From positions 1-57,711 of the forward strand of contig PXBG01000111.1 in assembly GCA_003566995.1 (NCBI GenBank): a stretch of DNA of 57,711 nt. The letters run 5' to 3'. Below are positions 43,572-52,253 of this stretch, piece after piece. The translations under genes and the position numbers were made by a program. The notes beneath the pieces are model-generated. The model did no database searches and was not told the origin of the DNA. It saw only the letters and a list, made by a program, of their open reading frames with translations. Source of the stretch: Syntrophobacteraceae bacterium. Its GTDB lineage: Bacteria > Desulfobacterota > Syntrophobacteria > Syntrophobacterales > Syntrophobacteraceae. The stretch's first letter is position 1. Every line of letters starts with the position of its first letter.

Positions 43572-44423
43572 TCAAGACAAACCCACCGCCGCGCCAGGCA
43601 AATTCAAAGCTTCCTCTCCCTGGAAATGGGGGAAGCAGACCCGGGATTGAAAATAGTCCTCCACTATCCGGCGCGTGGCCATCAAGGAAGCCTCTTCCCT
43701 CAATTCCAGGACCCACCAGTCGCAGGGACCCCCCATGAGAAGTTCCAGACGCGGGGCCAGATCCTGCACCGAACGGGGGGGAATGTGGGTCTCGTCCCTC
43801 TCCTCGTGATAGATGTGCGCGTTGAAGATCTGATGCTCGTGAGGAAAGATAAAGTCCTCAAAGCTGTATTGCTGGCATTCCACCGAGGGGCACACCCGGG
43901 CGTGCCCGATGTCCAGAGTCACCCCCGCACCCGTTTTCCGAATGAGCCGCTCGAAAAGTTCGGGCCTGCTCGACCAGCCGCTGGCGAGATTTTCCAGGCA
44001 GACGCGGACCCCCAGCTTTCGCCCGTATTCCACCAACTCACCCAGTGACTCCAGAGTTCGTTCCCAGTGAAGGTTTTCCATGGAATCTCTTCCAAGACCC
44101 ATGTGTATGGTCATGCATTCCCCATCAAGCCTTGAAATGAGGCGGCAGGTGTTTTGCAGGATCCTGCGAGCCTCGGCGGCCCGGACCGTGTCCACATCCC
44201 CCAGATCCACTTCCCTGAAAGCGCAGTGATAGCGGACCTCCAGAGGGTTCAATCGTAAGATGCGATCGTAAAGCATTGTTTCCTGGGAAACACTTCGAGG
44301 GAGATCTTCCAGGGTGAAAGTCCAGTCCACCCCATCGAACCCGCCGGAAAAGGCAAAGCTTTTGAGCGCGTCCACGTCCTCCATGAAATTGCAGAGAGCC
44401 AGCTTGGGCTGAGTGCCGATCAT
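43572..44423 (-). CDS. TIM-barrel sugar-phosphate isomerase / AP-endonuclease-like protein
   Basis: 283 residues. GFDGVDWTF, EVRYHCAFREVDLGD, MTIHMGLGRDSMENLHWERT, VCLENLASGWSSRPELFERL and VTLDIGHARVCP give the metal-ligand pattern of the xylose-isomerase-like TIM barrel superfamily (His, Glu, Asp-x-x-His). ATG 44423 is preceded by AGGATG. The substrate is unknown; linkage to an iron-sulfur protein and selD is suggestive of a selenium or cofactor role, which is inference. A sugar isomerase or phosphodiesterase activity is equally possible. Confidence 0.75.
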   Translation of the reverse strand: MIGTQPKLALCNFMEDVDALKSFAFSGGFDGVDWTFTLEDLPRSVSQETMLYDRILRLNPLEVRYHCAFREVDLGDVDTVRAAEARRILQNTCRLISRLDGECMTIHMGLGRDSMENLHWERTLESLGELVEYGRKLGVRVCLENLASGWSSRPELFERLIRKTGAGVTLDIGHARVCPSVECQQYSFEDFIFPHEHQIFNAHIYHEERDETHIPPRSVQDLAPRLELLMGGPCDWWVLELREEASLMATRRIVEDYFQSRVCFPHFQGEEALNLPGAAVGLS

Positions 44424-44729
44424 CGCGCATCCTGTTATGTGCCTGAAAATATCACATGTTGAAGCTGCAGAAAAAATGCTGTGCACCGGAAAGCAAGAGC
44501 CACGATGGCTCAAAACCCATCCATGGTCACATCTATAAACATTGTCGGCAAAAGGTTCAAATCGCTAATGCGAATGGATTTCTATCAGAAGATAGGAAAA
44601 AGGAATGAAAAATGAGGAGAGGCAAGGGGCAGATAACCGCCAGGGCCTTCATTTGTGATGGAATGCTGCAGGCCTTGTTTCCTGAAAAGAACAGAGGAAC
44701 GGAAGGTCCCATTCCTCTGCAAGAGTGAA
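44424..44729. other. gene-free interval between the TIM-barrel gene and the DUF5320-like gene
   Basis: About 300 bases, AT-richer than neighbours, with no coding frame, terminator or repeat that I can support. Confidence 0.4.
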
Positions 44730-45047
44730 TCATTCTTCTTTCTGACGCTCGTCAATGCGTGAGTGGAGAAGCTGCAGTTCCTTTTCCAGCTGACGAGCCG
44801 CCTCTCTCATTTCTTCAAGGTTCTCTTGAGGGGCCGGTGCGGCAAAAGATCCGCCTGTCCGCCGACCAGCACCTCTCCAGCCAGCTCCTGCGCCTGCCCC
44901 CTTGCTGAACCCGTAAGGGGGCCAGAAACGACTGCCTCTTCCGAAACCTCCCGGTCCCTGTCCTGGCATCCCCGTTGCACAATAACCTCTTCTTCTTCCC
45001 GTCATAGGGCCTCTTCCCCATGGCCCCGTTCCATCTCTTGCAGGCAT
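44730..45047 (-). CDS. DUF5320-family Gly/Arg-rich small protein
   Basis: 105 residues. The start MPARDGTGPWGRGPMTGRRR-GYC matches the family start (DGTGPxGxGPMTGRGxGYC). A Gly-rich middle (AGAGAGWRGAGRRTGG) is followed by a coiled-coil tail (NLEEMREAARQLEKELQLLH). These proteins are common in anaerobes next to iron-sulfur and Mrp/NifX-type genes and have no proven function. GAAGGAGG precedes ATG 45047. Confidence 0.9.
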   Translation of the reverse strand: MPARDGTGPWGRGPMTGRRRGYCATGMPGQGPGGFGRGSRFWPPYGFSKGAGAGAGWRGAGRRTGGSFAAPAPQENLEEMREAARQLEKELQLLHSRIDERQKEE

Positions 45048-45301
45048 TGTTTCCTCCTTCTCATTGCTTGGAGTTCATGTGTGAATGCACCCGATCTTGA
45101 GAGCAACTCGAATGGGTCGCCGAGAACGGGTCACACTCTCCTGTTGCGAGCCATGTGCCAGCGTGAAAGAACACCTTGCGAAGCAAGCTTTCATGGGGTT
45201 TCACAGCGAAAGACTTCCCAACGGAAAAAAGGAAAACAGGTCAAAAATGAACCCAAAAGGTGTTCAAAAGGGGGAACAATGCACCCTGAACCCTCAGATC
45301 T

Positions 45302-45910
45302 TCAGGGAGCGCTGATCACCTTGTCCGCCAGTTGAAGGGCTGTGACGATGTCGAGCATGTTGGTGGTTTCGCCCACCTGTTTTTTTTCCAAAAGACCAAA
45401 GTGATCCAGGCAGGTGCCACAGACCAGTATGTGCACACCCTCATCCTGAAGCCCCCTGAGAGCATCCAGGGTCTCCGCGCCTTCCACCGCCAGCTTCACT
45501 CCTCCATTGAGGAAGATCACACGCCACAGTTCCGGCCCCATCTCTTTGAGCGTGTTCACGAAATTGAACATGAGCCTGCCTCCCAGCTGATCGTCTCCCC
45601 GGCCCATGTGACTGGAACCCACCAGCACGGCAATTTTTTTTGACTGTGCAGTCCCCTCCTCAAGGTGCAGCACCTCGCAGGACTGGGCTTCTTCACCCCT
45701 CACTCCCCTGACTTCAAAGTCCCCCCCCTGCTCCTCCACCGTCACTTCAAACCCCATGTGTTGCAAAAAGCGGGTCACGTTTTCCCTGGCGGCAAGGTTG
45801 TCCACCACCACGCGCACACAGTTCATCTGGGACTTGTCAACCAACTCCCTCGCCTTGAGCACCGGTTGGGGGCAAGCCAAACCCCGGCAGTCCACTTTCT
45901 CTTCAGTCAT
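45302..45910 (-). CDS. yedF: YedF-family selenium-metabolism protein (TusA-like plus DsrE-like domain)
   Basis: 202 residues. Residues 1-75 are a SirA/TusA fold with DCRGLACPQPVLKARELVD, the CPxP motif. From ~90 a DsrE-like domain follows (IAVLVGSSHMGRGDD, WRVIFLNGGVKLAVEGAET, VHILVCGTCLDHFGL). YedF proteins track with selenium use across bacteria and are thought to deliver or protect selenium for SelD, consistent with the neighbouring Sec-SelD. ATG 45910 is preceded by GAGGT; an upstream in-frame Met at 45925 is possible. Confidence 0.92.
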   Translation of the reverse strand: MTEEKVDCRGLACPQPVLKARELVDKSQMNCVRVVVDNLAARENVTRFLQHMGFEVTVEEQGGDFEVRGVRGEEAQSCEVLHLEEGTAQSKKIAVLVGSSHMGRGDDQLGGRLMFNFVNTLKEMGPELWRVIFLNGGVKLAVEGAETLDALRGLQDEGVHILVCGTCLDHFGLLEKKQVGETTNMLDIVTALQLADKVISAP

Positions 45911-46014
45911 GAATTTATACCTCATTTTTTCTTGACGTTGTCCCGGAAGATCAGAGTGAATGAATCCTCCGGCAGTTCCGAGAAACTCCAAACATCATCC
46001 TTAATACAAATAAT

Positions 46015-46052
46015 CAATACCCAACATCGCTCTATTTATCCAATCGGTATTG
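46015..46052. promoter_or_regulatory. dispersed inverted repeat in the yedF-hisS divergent region
   Basis: CAATACC (46015-46021) and GGTATTG (46046-46052) are exact inverted copies 24 bases apart, about 110 bases upstream of yedF, in an AT-rich stretch. Possible regulator site. The full gene-free divergent interval is 45911-46373 (463 bases). Confidence 0.3.
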
Positions 46053-46288
46053 CCTATATCAATTCAATTCTTTCTGCGCGGGGAGAAAAATGATATTTTG
46101 AATATTTAATCAAGGCTTTTGGTGGCTTCCTTTTCATGCCTTTTTCAACATTTTTGAGCGGTGCTGCAGGCATGGGGCCCTTCCGATGGAACCACAACCC
46201 TTTAAAATCCCACCTTTTTTGACTTTGACCTCTTCCCGGAACAGGATCGGGCTCCGCCCTGCCGACACTTCCACAAAGGATGTTTTCC

Positions 46289-46317
46289 TTGACTTTTGGA
46301 GAGGCCTTTTCTACAAG
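46289..46317 (+). promoter_or_regulatory. sigma-70-type promoter of hisS
   Basis: TTGACT and TACAAG separated by 17 bases, 57 bases before the hisS ATG. Both hexamers are close to consensus. Confidence 0.6.
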
Positions 46318-46373
46318 TTTCTGTTCACGTTAAAACACTGAGAACTTTAAGAAATTTTTCAGGAAAGGTGACG

Positions 46374-47627
46374 ATGGAGAGCATTCAGGCCGTCAAGGGC
46401 ATGAACGATATCTTGCCGGGACAGGTGGAGTGGTGGCAAAAAGTGGAAACAACGGCCCGGGAAGTGCTGGAAAACTTTGGCTACAGGGAAATACGCACTC
46501 CCGTGCTGGAAAAGCTGGAGCTTTTTTCCAGGGGAATCGGTGAATCCACGGACATCGTGGAAAAGGAGATGTATGCCTTTGAAGACCGCCGAGGCGAATG
46601 GCTTGCCCTGCGGCCCGAAGCCACGGCCTCCGTGGTGCGCGCCTACATTCAGCACAACCTTCAGGCCGATTTCACCATGCAAAAGCTCTATGCCCTGGGA
46701 CCCATGTTCCGCCGTGAAAGACCTCAGAAGGGGCGCTATCGACAGTTTCACCAAATCGACGTGGAAGCTTTCGGGGTGGACGACCCCATGCTCGATGCGG
46801 AAATGATGTACATGCTTCGAGTGTTCCTGGAAAGGATCGGTTTGTCGGGAGTGGTGCTGCACATCAACTCCCTGGGATGCCCTCAATGCAGGCAGGAGCA
46901 TAAAGTCCGCCTTCAGGGTTACCTGGAAACACACCAGGAAACCCTGTGCCCCGATTGTCGGAAGCGCCGCCACACCAACCCCCTTCGCACTTTTGACTGC
47001 AAGGTGGAGCGCTGCCAGAAGGTCCTGGAGAAAGCGCCGCACCTGCTGGGCTCCATCTGCGAACCCTGCGGAACCCATTTCGAACGGGTGAAGGACCACA
47101 TGGAGCAGTTGCGGACTCCCTACCTCATCAACCCGCGCATGGTGAGAGGCCTGGATTACTACACGCGCACAGCCTTTGAAGTGATCACCGACCAGCTGGG
47201 AGCGCAAAATGCCGTGGGGGGAGGAGGCCGTTACAACGGGCTTGCGCAGGACCTTGGAGGACCGGACATCCCGGGCATCGGATTCGCCATCGGCATGGAA
47301 CGGCTCATTCTCCTCCTGCAGCAGCAGCAGGAGGAAGCCCGCCGCATGCCGAAAATCTTCCTGGCAGCCATGGGTGAAAGAGCCCGCACTCACGCCTTTC
47401 TTTTGACGCAGGAGCTCCGCGCGGCAGGCCTGGAAACGGAGATGGACTACGAAGGGAAAAGCCTCAAAAGCCAGATGCGCCGCGCGGACAAATACGGCGT
47501 CTCCCACGTGCTCATTCTCGGTGAAGAGGAAATGGACAAAGGAGTCGCCAAGCTTCGCAACATGGCCGGCAAGTCTCAGCAGGAAATCCCCCTTGAAGAT
47601 CTGCCGGCGGCCATGAAAAACCTGTGA
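46374..47627 (+). CDS. hisS: histidyl-tRNA synthetase
   Basis: 417 residues. VKGMNDILPGQVEWW, LALRPEATASVVRAYI (class II motif 2 region), GLDYYTRTAFEV and GGGRYNGLAQDLGG are HisRS signatures; the C-terminal anticodon-binding domain follows from ~330. AGGAAAGGTGACG precedes ATG 46374. A zinc-pair-like insertion (CPQCRQEHK, CPDCRKRR) is present in the middle, as in many bacterial forms. It is followed after 61 bases by aspS. Confidence 0.97.
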   Translation: MESIQAVKGMNDILPGQVEWWQKVETTAREVLENFGYREIRTPVLEKLELFSRGIGESTDIVEKEMYAFEDRRGEWLALRPEATASVVRAYIQHNLQADFTMQKLYALGPMFRRERPQKGRYRQFHQIDVEAFGVDDPMLDAEMMYMLRVFLERIGLSGVVLHINSLGCPQCRQEHKVRLQGYLETHQETLCPDCRKRRHTNPLRTFDCKVERCQKVLEKAPHLLGSICEPCGTHFERVKDHMEQLRTPYLINPRMVRGLDYYTRTAFEVITDQLGAQNAVGGGGRYNGLAQDLGGPDIPGIGFAIGMERLILLLQQQQEEARRMPKIFLAAMGERARTHAFLLTQELRAAGLETEMDYEGKSLKSQMRRADKYGVSHVLILGEEEMDKGVAKLRNMAGKSQQEIPLEDLPAAMKNL

Positions 47628-47688
47628 ACTTTGGATTTTGAATTGAGCGCCGGTCAACGGCAAAAAAGAAAACACGGGAGCAAATCAC

Positions 47689-49527
47689 GTGGAACATCAC
47701 ACGGAAACAGCGCAGGAAAGCATCGGTTCGGGATCAGTGACTCTGGATTCCTTTGAAGACTGGACCAAAACCCACCACTGCAACCTCCTCAGCAAAGAGC
47801 ACCTGGACGCGGAGGTCATCCTCACAGGGTGGGTCCAGCGCCGCCGCGATCATGGAGGCCTCATCTTCGTGGACCTCAGGGACCGGGAAGGCATCACCCA
47901 GGTGGTCTTTGATCCTCAGATCGATGCCAACAGCCACAACCGGGCCCACGTGCTTCGCAGCGAATACGTCATCGCCGTCAGAGGAAAAGTGCGCTTCCGT
48001 CCCCAAGGCATGACCAATCCCCGTCTCAAAACGGGTGAAATCGAAGTGGCCGTGCTGGAACTCAAAATCCTCAACGTTTCCAAAACTCCCCCCTTTCAGG
48101 TGGAAGACGACTTGGAGGCCAATGAAAACATCCGCCTGCGCCATCGCTACCTGGACCTTCGTCGTCCGTCCATGTTCCGGAACATGCTGCTCCGCCACCA
48201 GGCGGCTCAGGTCACCCGCAGCTATTTCGCACAAAAAGGTTTCGTGGAAGTGGAAACACCGGTGCTCACCAAGAGCACTCCCGAGGGTGCACGGGACTAC
48301 CTGGTGCCCAGCCGTGTGAACCCGGGGAAATTTTACGCCCTTCCCCAGTCGCCGCAGATCTTCAAGCAGCTTCTCATGGTGGCGGGTTTTGAGCGCTACT
48401 TTCAGATCGTGAAGTGTTTTCGGGATGAAGACCTGAGATCGGACCGGCAGCCCGAATTCACTCAGCTCGACCTCGAAATGTCCTTTGTCAGCGAAGAAGC
48501 CATTTACCAATTGATGGAAGGATGGGTGAACGAACTTTTTCGTGAAACCAGAGGACTGGAACTGAAAAGCCCTTTTCCCAGAATGACCCATGCAGAAGCC
48601 ATGGAGCTTTACGGAACGGACAGGCCCGACACCCGCATTCCCCTCCAACTGGTGGACGTTACCGATCTCATGGCCGCTTCCGATGCCCGCGTCTTCAAAC
48701 AGGCGGTGGAGCGCGCGGGAATGGTCAAGGCCCTGCGAGTCCCCCAGGGAGCCAATCTTTCCCGGAAGGAGCTGGATGACCTCATCGAATACGTGAAGGT
48801 CTTTGGAGCCCAGGGCATGGCCTGGATCAAAATCCTTCCCGAAGGGTGGCAGTCCCCCATAGCCAAATTCCTTTCAGAAGGAATTCGAGAAGAATTGATC
48901 CAAAAGGCTCAACTGGAAACGGGGGACATCATCTTCTTCGTGGCTGACCAGGGAAAAATTGTTCACGATTCCCTGGGCAATTTGCGTGTTCACCTGGCAC
49001 AGCAGTTGAACATGGTGCACCCGGAGCATTATAATTTTGTATGGGTCACGCACTTTCCCCTGCTGGAATGGGACCATGAAGAAAAACGCTACACGGCTGT
49101 GCATCATCCTTTCACGGCCCCCATGGAAGAGGACATGCACCTTTTGGAGGAGCAGCCCGACAAGGTGAGAAGCCGCGCCTTTGATCTGGTGCTCAACGGC
49201 ACGGAAATCGGGGGCGGATCCATACGCATACACCGTCAGGATGTTCAGACGCGTATGTTCAGAGCCCTTGGCATCGGTCCTGAAGAGGCCGAAGAAAAAT
49301 TTGGCTTCCTCCTGGAGGCTCTGCAGCACGGAGCACCTCCTCACGGCGGCATCGCCTTTGGTTTCGACCGCCTGGTCATGCTCCTGTGCCAGAGCAGTTC
49401 CATAAGAGATGTCATTGCTTTTCCCAAGACTCAAAAGGCCACCTGCCTCATGAGCGGCGCCCCCTCAGAACCCGACATTCGGCAGCTCCTGGAACTGTGC
49501 GTGAAGGTGGAACTGGAAAAAAAGTGA
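47689..49527 (+). CDS. aspS: aspartyl-tRNA synthetase, bacterial type
   Basis: 612 residues. OB-fold anticodon domain ([20 protein letters not shown]), class II core with [31 protein letters not shown] and [20 protein letters not shown], the bacterial GAD insertion (~300-430) and the motif-3 end [14 protein letters not shown]. It charges tRNA-Asp, and in organisms lacking AsnRS/with GatCAB it may be non-discriminating; not decidable here. Start GTG 47689 with GGGAG nine bases upstream. Confidence 0.97.
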   Translation: MEHHTETAQESIGSGSVTLDSFEDWTKTHHCNLLSKEHLDAEVILTGWVQRRRDHGGLIFVDLRDREGITQVVFDPQIDANSHNRAHVLRSEYVIAVRGKVRFRPQGMTNPRLKTGEIEVAVLELKILNVSKTPPFQVEDDLEANENIRLRHRYLDLRRPSMFRNMLLRHQAAQVTRSYFAQKGFVEVETPVLTKSTPEGARDYLVPSRVNPGKFYALPQSPQIFKQLLMVAGFERYFQIVKCFRDEDLRSDRQPEFTQLDLEMSFVSEEAIYQLMEGWVNELFRETRGLELKSPFPRMTHAEAMELYGTDRPDTRIPLQLVDVTDLMAASDARVFKQAVERAGMVKALRVPQGANLSRKELDDLIEYVKVFGAQGMAWIKILPEGWQSPIAKFLSEGIREELIQKAQLETGDIIFFVADQGKIVHDSLGNLRVHLAQQLNMVHPEHYNFVWVTHFPLLEWDHEEKRYTAVHHPFTAPMEEDMHLLEEQPDKVRSRAFDLVLNGTEIGGGSIRIHRQDVQTRMFRALGIGPEEAEEKFGFLLEALQHGAPPHGGIAFGFDRLVMLLCQSSSIRDVIAFPKTQKATCLMSGAPSEPDIRQLLELCVKVELEKK

Positions 49528-49597
49528 ATCTTTTTCCAACCGTTCGAGGCGCAATTTTTTCAAGCAGAGAAAAAAATCATAAAGAGGAGCTGATCCC

Positions 49598-51448
49598 ATG
49601 CCCCGGTGGAGCAGCAAAAAGCGGGTTCTCGAACATGAGCATTCCAGGTTCTGGATGCCTCAGCTCATTGACACTCCCGAACCAAACCTCATGCGGGAGA
49701 TCTTCCCCTATGAGAAGGTTCCACTCATCGACTTTGACAGCAGGATTCTTCCCATAGATCCCGCGGAAGACATGTTCATCACGGACACGACCTTCCGCGA
49801 TGGACAGCAGGCGCGGCCTCCCTACACGGTTTCGCAGATCGGCACCATTTTCGACCTGCTGCACCGGCTTTCGGGCCCTCAGGGGGTCATTCGCCAGGCG
49901 GAGTTTTTCCTTTACACGGCCAAAGACCGGGAAGCACTGGATCTGTGCCGATCCAAGGGTTACGCCTACCCGGCCATCACGGGCTGGATTCGTGCAGTGG
50001 AGTCGGATCTGAACCTTGTTTCAGAAATGGGCATTGGAGAAACGGGCATCCTGACCTCTGTTTCCGACTATCACATCTTTCTCAAGCTGCAACTGGACCG
50101 CAAAACAGCTCTCAAAAAATACCTGAACATCGTCCACACAGCCCTGGACAAGGGCATCATTCCCCGCTGCCACTTCGAAGACGTCACGCGCGCCGACATC
50201 TACGGATTCTGCATTCCCTTTGCCATGGAACTCATGAAGCTCAGGGAAGAAACGGGCGTGGACATCAAGGTGCGCCTGTGTGACACGCTGGGTTTTGGCG
50301 TCACCTATCCGGGCGCCGCCCTTCCTCGCAGCGTCCCCAAACTGATTCGGGCTTTCATCGATGACGCAGGGGTCCCCGGGCATCTTCTGGAATGGCACGG
50401 TCACAATGACTTTCACAAGGTGCTCGTGAACGCCAGCACAGCATGGCTCTACGGCTGCTCCGGGGTGAACGGAACCCTGCTCGGCTTTGGAGAGCGCACA
50501 GGAAATGCTCCCATAGAAGGCCTGATCATCGAACACATCGGCCTTCATGGAAACACACAGGGCATCGACACCACGGCCATCACAGACATGGCCGAGTATT
50601 TTCAAGGAGAGCTGGGATACCGCATTCCCCCCAACTACCCTTTTGTGGGCGAGGAATTCAATGCAACCCGTGCGGGCATCCATGCCGACGGACTGGTGAA
50701 ACACGAAGAAATCTACAACGTGTTCGACACGCGGCGCATGCTCAACAGGCCCATCAGCATCATCATCACGGACAAGTCCGGCATTGCCAGCGTTGCCTAC
50801 TGGGTGAACACGCGGCTTCGGCTCCATGAAGACCGAAGACTTGACAAGCGTCATCCCGGCGTCGTCAAGATCTACAAGCGCATCATGCAGGAGTACGACC
50901 AGGGCCGCAACACATCCATCTCCACGGAGGAACTGGAGCGCTGGGCCCGCCGTTACCTGCCCGAATTCTTCGTGAGCGAATTCGACCGGTTGAAGCAGCG
51001 TGCCCGCGCACTGGCCGCCCACCTGGTGGACGAGGTGGTGCAAAGCGATGCCATCAAGAGCATGGAGCCGGAACGGCAGGAACCCGTGCTGCAGACCCTG
51101 GTGGACCTGAACCCTTTCATTCAGTACGTTTACGTGGTGGACGCGGAAGGTCGCAAGACCACGCGCAACATCACTCACATCGTGGACAAGGCCAAGTATG
51201 ATTCGGCCCGGGTGGGCGACGACCTGTCTGACAGGCCCTGGTTCATCGAGCCCATGCGCAACGGCAAGGTTCACGTGACGGATTTTTACACATCCCGTTA
51301 CACGGGAGCCCTGTGCATCACCGTTTCTGCCCCCATCACCAACACGGAGGATGAAATCGCGGGAGTGCTGGGCATTGACATACGCTTTGAAGATTTGGCA
51401 AAGATGGAGGAGGATGAAAGTTCCCGAGGCGCTGTTCCCCAACGCTAA
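49598..51448 (+). CDS. DRE-TIM carboxyltransferase (Re-citrate synthase-like) fused to a Cache-like sensor domain
   Basis: 616 residues. Residues ~55-370 are an HMGL-like/isopropylmalate-synthase barrel: DTTFRDGQQARPPYT (the DRE-type catalytic triplet region), GETGILTSVSDYHI, VRLCDTLGFGVTYPG and LEWHGHNDFHKVL, plus GNAPIEGLIIEH. This group includes anaerobic Re-citrate synthases and homocitrate/isopropylmalate synthases. Residues ~470-610 match a PDC/Cache ligand-binding fold (QYVYVVDAEGRKTTRNITHI, DLSDRPWFIEPMRNGKVHVT, LCITVSAPI...GVLGIDI), normally found outside sensor kinases. No membrane helix is present. Activity regulated by a small ligand is inferred. AAAGAGGAG precedes ATG 49598. Confidence 0.85.
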   Translation: MPRWSSKKRVLEHEHSRFWMPQLIDTPEPNLMREIFPYEKVPLIDFDSRILPIDPAEDMFITDTTFRDGQQARPPYTVSQIGTIFDLLHRLSGPQGVIRQAEFFLYTAKDREALDLCRSKGYAYPAITGWIRAVESDLNLVSEMGIGETGILTSVSDYHIFLKLQLDRKTALKKYLNIVHTALDKGIIPRCHFEDVTRADIYGFCIPFAMELMKLREETGVDIKVRLCDTLGFGVTYPGAALPRSVPKLIRAFIDDAGVPGHLLEWHGHNDFHKVLVNASTAWLYGCSGVNGTLLGFGERTGNAPIEGLIIEHIGLHGNTQGIDTTAITDMAEYFQGELGYRIPPNYPFVGEEFNATRAGIHADGLVKHEEIYNVFDTRRMLNRPISIIITDKSGIASVAYWVNTRLRLHEDRRLDKRHPGVVKIYKRIMQEYDQGRNTSISTEELERWARRYLPEFFVSEFDRLKQRARALAAHLVDEVVQSDAIKSMEPERQEPVLQTLVDLNPFIQYVYVVDAEGRKTTRNITHIVDKAKYDSARVGDDLSDRPWFIEPMRNGKVHVTDFYTSRYTGALCITVSAPITNTEDEIAGVLGIDIRFEDLAKMEEDESSRGAVPQR

Positions 51449-51469
51449 ACCACCAGGTTGGAGTGTGAA

Positions 51470-52252
51470 GTGAGAGCTTTCCTGCGCAAAGAACTTCTTG
51501 CGGTCATGGTCCTGGCCTTTTTCCTGACTGGCTGCGGAGAGCGGACTCCACCGCCCTCTCAGGAACCCTTTCCCCTCATGGAAGGCACAGTGCGCACTCA
51601 AAGGCCTTACCAGATCAGCGGCATCTGGTACTATCCCATTCCCACGGCGGCGGGCTATGTGGAAGAAGGGCTCGCCAGCTGGTACGGCCCCGGCTTTCAC
51701 GGAAAGCCCCCCTCCACGGGCGAACGCTACGACATGCACGCCATGACGGCAGCGCACAAAACCCTTCCCATGGGCACGCACGTCAAGGTGACCAACCTGG
51801 AAAACGGCAGATCCACCCTATTGAGAATCAATGACCGGGGTCCCTTTGTGGAAGGGCGAATCATCGATCTCTCCCGCGCCGCCGCGAGGGAACTGGACAC
51901 CAAGCGGCAGGGACTCGCTCGAGTGCGTGTTGAAGCGGTGCAACTGGCCACAGAGGAACGCCAGGGGACCAGCACCCACTGGAGGGCGGAGAACGTCCCC
52001 TCTCTTCGATATGGGAACTTCACCATACAGATCGGATCTTTCAAAGACCGGAGCAACGCTCACCGATTGCAGGAAGCCATGAGATCCGGCAATCAGGTGG
52101 TCCACATACAGCAGGCCCTCAGTGAAGAAGGAACCTTTTTTCGGGTCCAGGTCGGAAAATACAGGGACCTGATGCTGGCCGAACAGGAAAGGCAAAGGCT
52201 TCGCAGTTCGGGGTTCCGGGACGCATTCGTTGTGGCCATGGAGGATCGATGA
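51470..52252 (+). CDS. rlpA: RlpA-like septal lytic transglycosylase lipoprotein with SPOR domain
   Basis: 260 residues. Signal peptide with lipobox LTGC (~22-25), so it is a lipoprotein. The double-psi beta-barrel has LASWYGPGFHGKPPSTGERY, MGTHVKVTNLENGRS and INDRGPFVEGRIIDLSRAAA, with the catalytic Asp. The C-terminal ~75 residues are a SPOR domain (FTIQIGSFKDRSNAHRLQEA, FFRVQVGKYRDL) that binds denuded glycan at the septum. GTG 51470 is favoured by GGAG seven bases upstream; TTG 51458 is an alternative. It ends at hisD. Confidence 0.9.
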   Translation: MRAFLRKELLAVMVLAFFLTGCGERTPPPSQEPFPLMEGTVRTQRPYQISGIWYYPIPTAAGYVEEGLASWYGPGFHGKPPSTGERYDMHAMTAAHKTLPMGTHVKVTNLENGRSTLLRINDRGPFVEGRIIDLSRAAARELDTKRQGLARVRVEAVQLATEERQGTSTHWRAENVPSLRYGNFTIQIGSFKDRSNAHRLQEAMRSGNQVVHIQQALSEEGTFFRVQVGKYRDLMLAEQERQRLRSSGFRDAFVVAMEDR

Positions 52253-52253
52253 C

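Noticed and set aside
50021-51781. 586-codon minus-strand open frame opposite the carboxyltransferase
   Set aside because: It is the antisense of a well supported gene, and its translation has His/Gly-rich low-information composition without family motifs.
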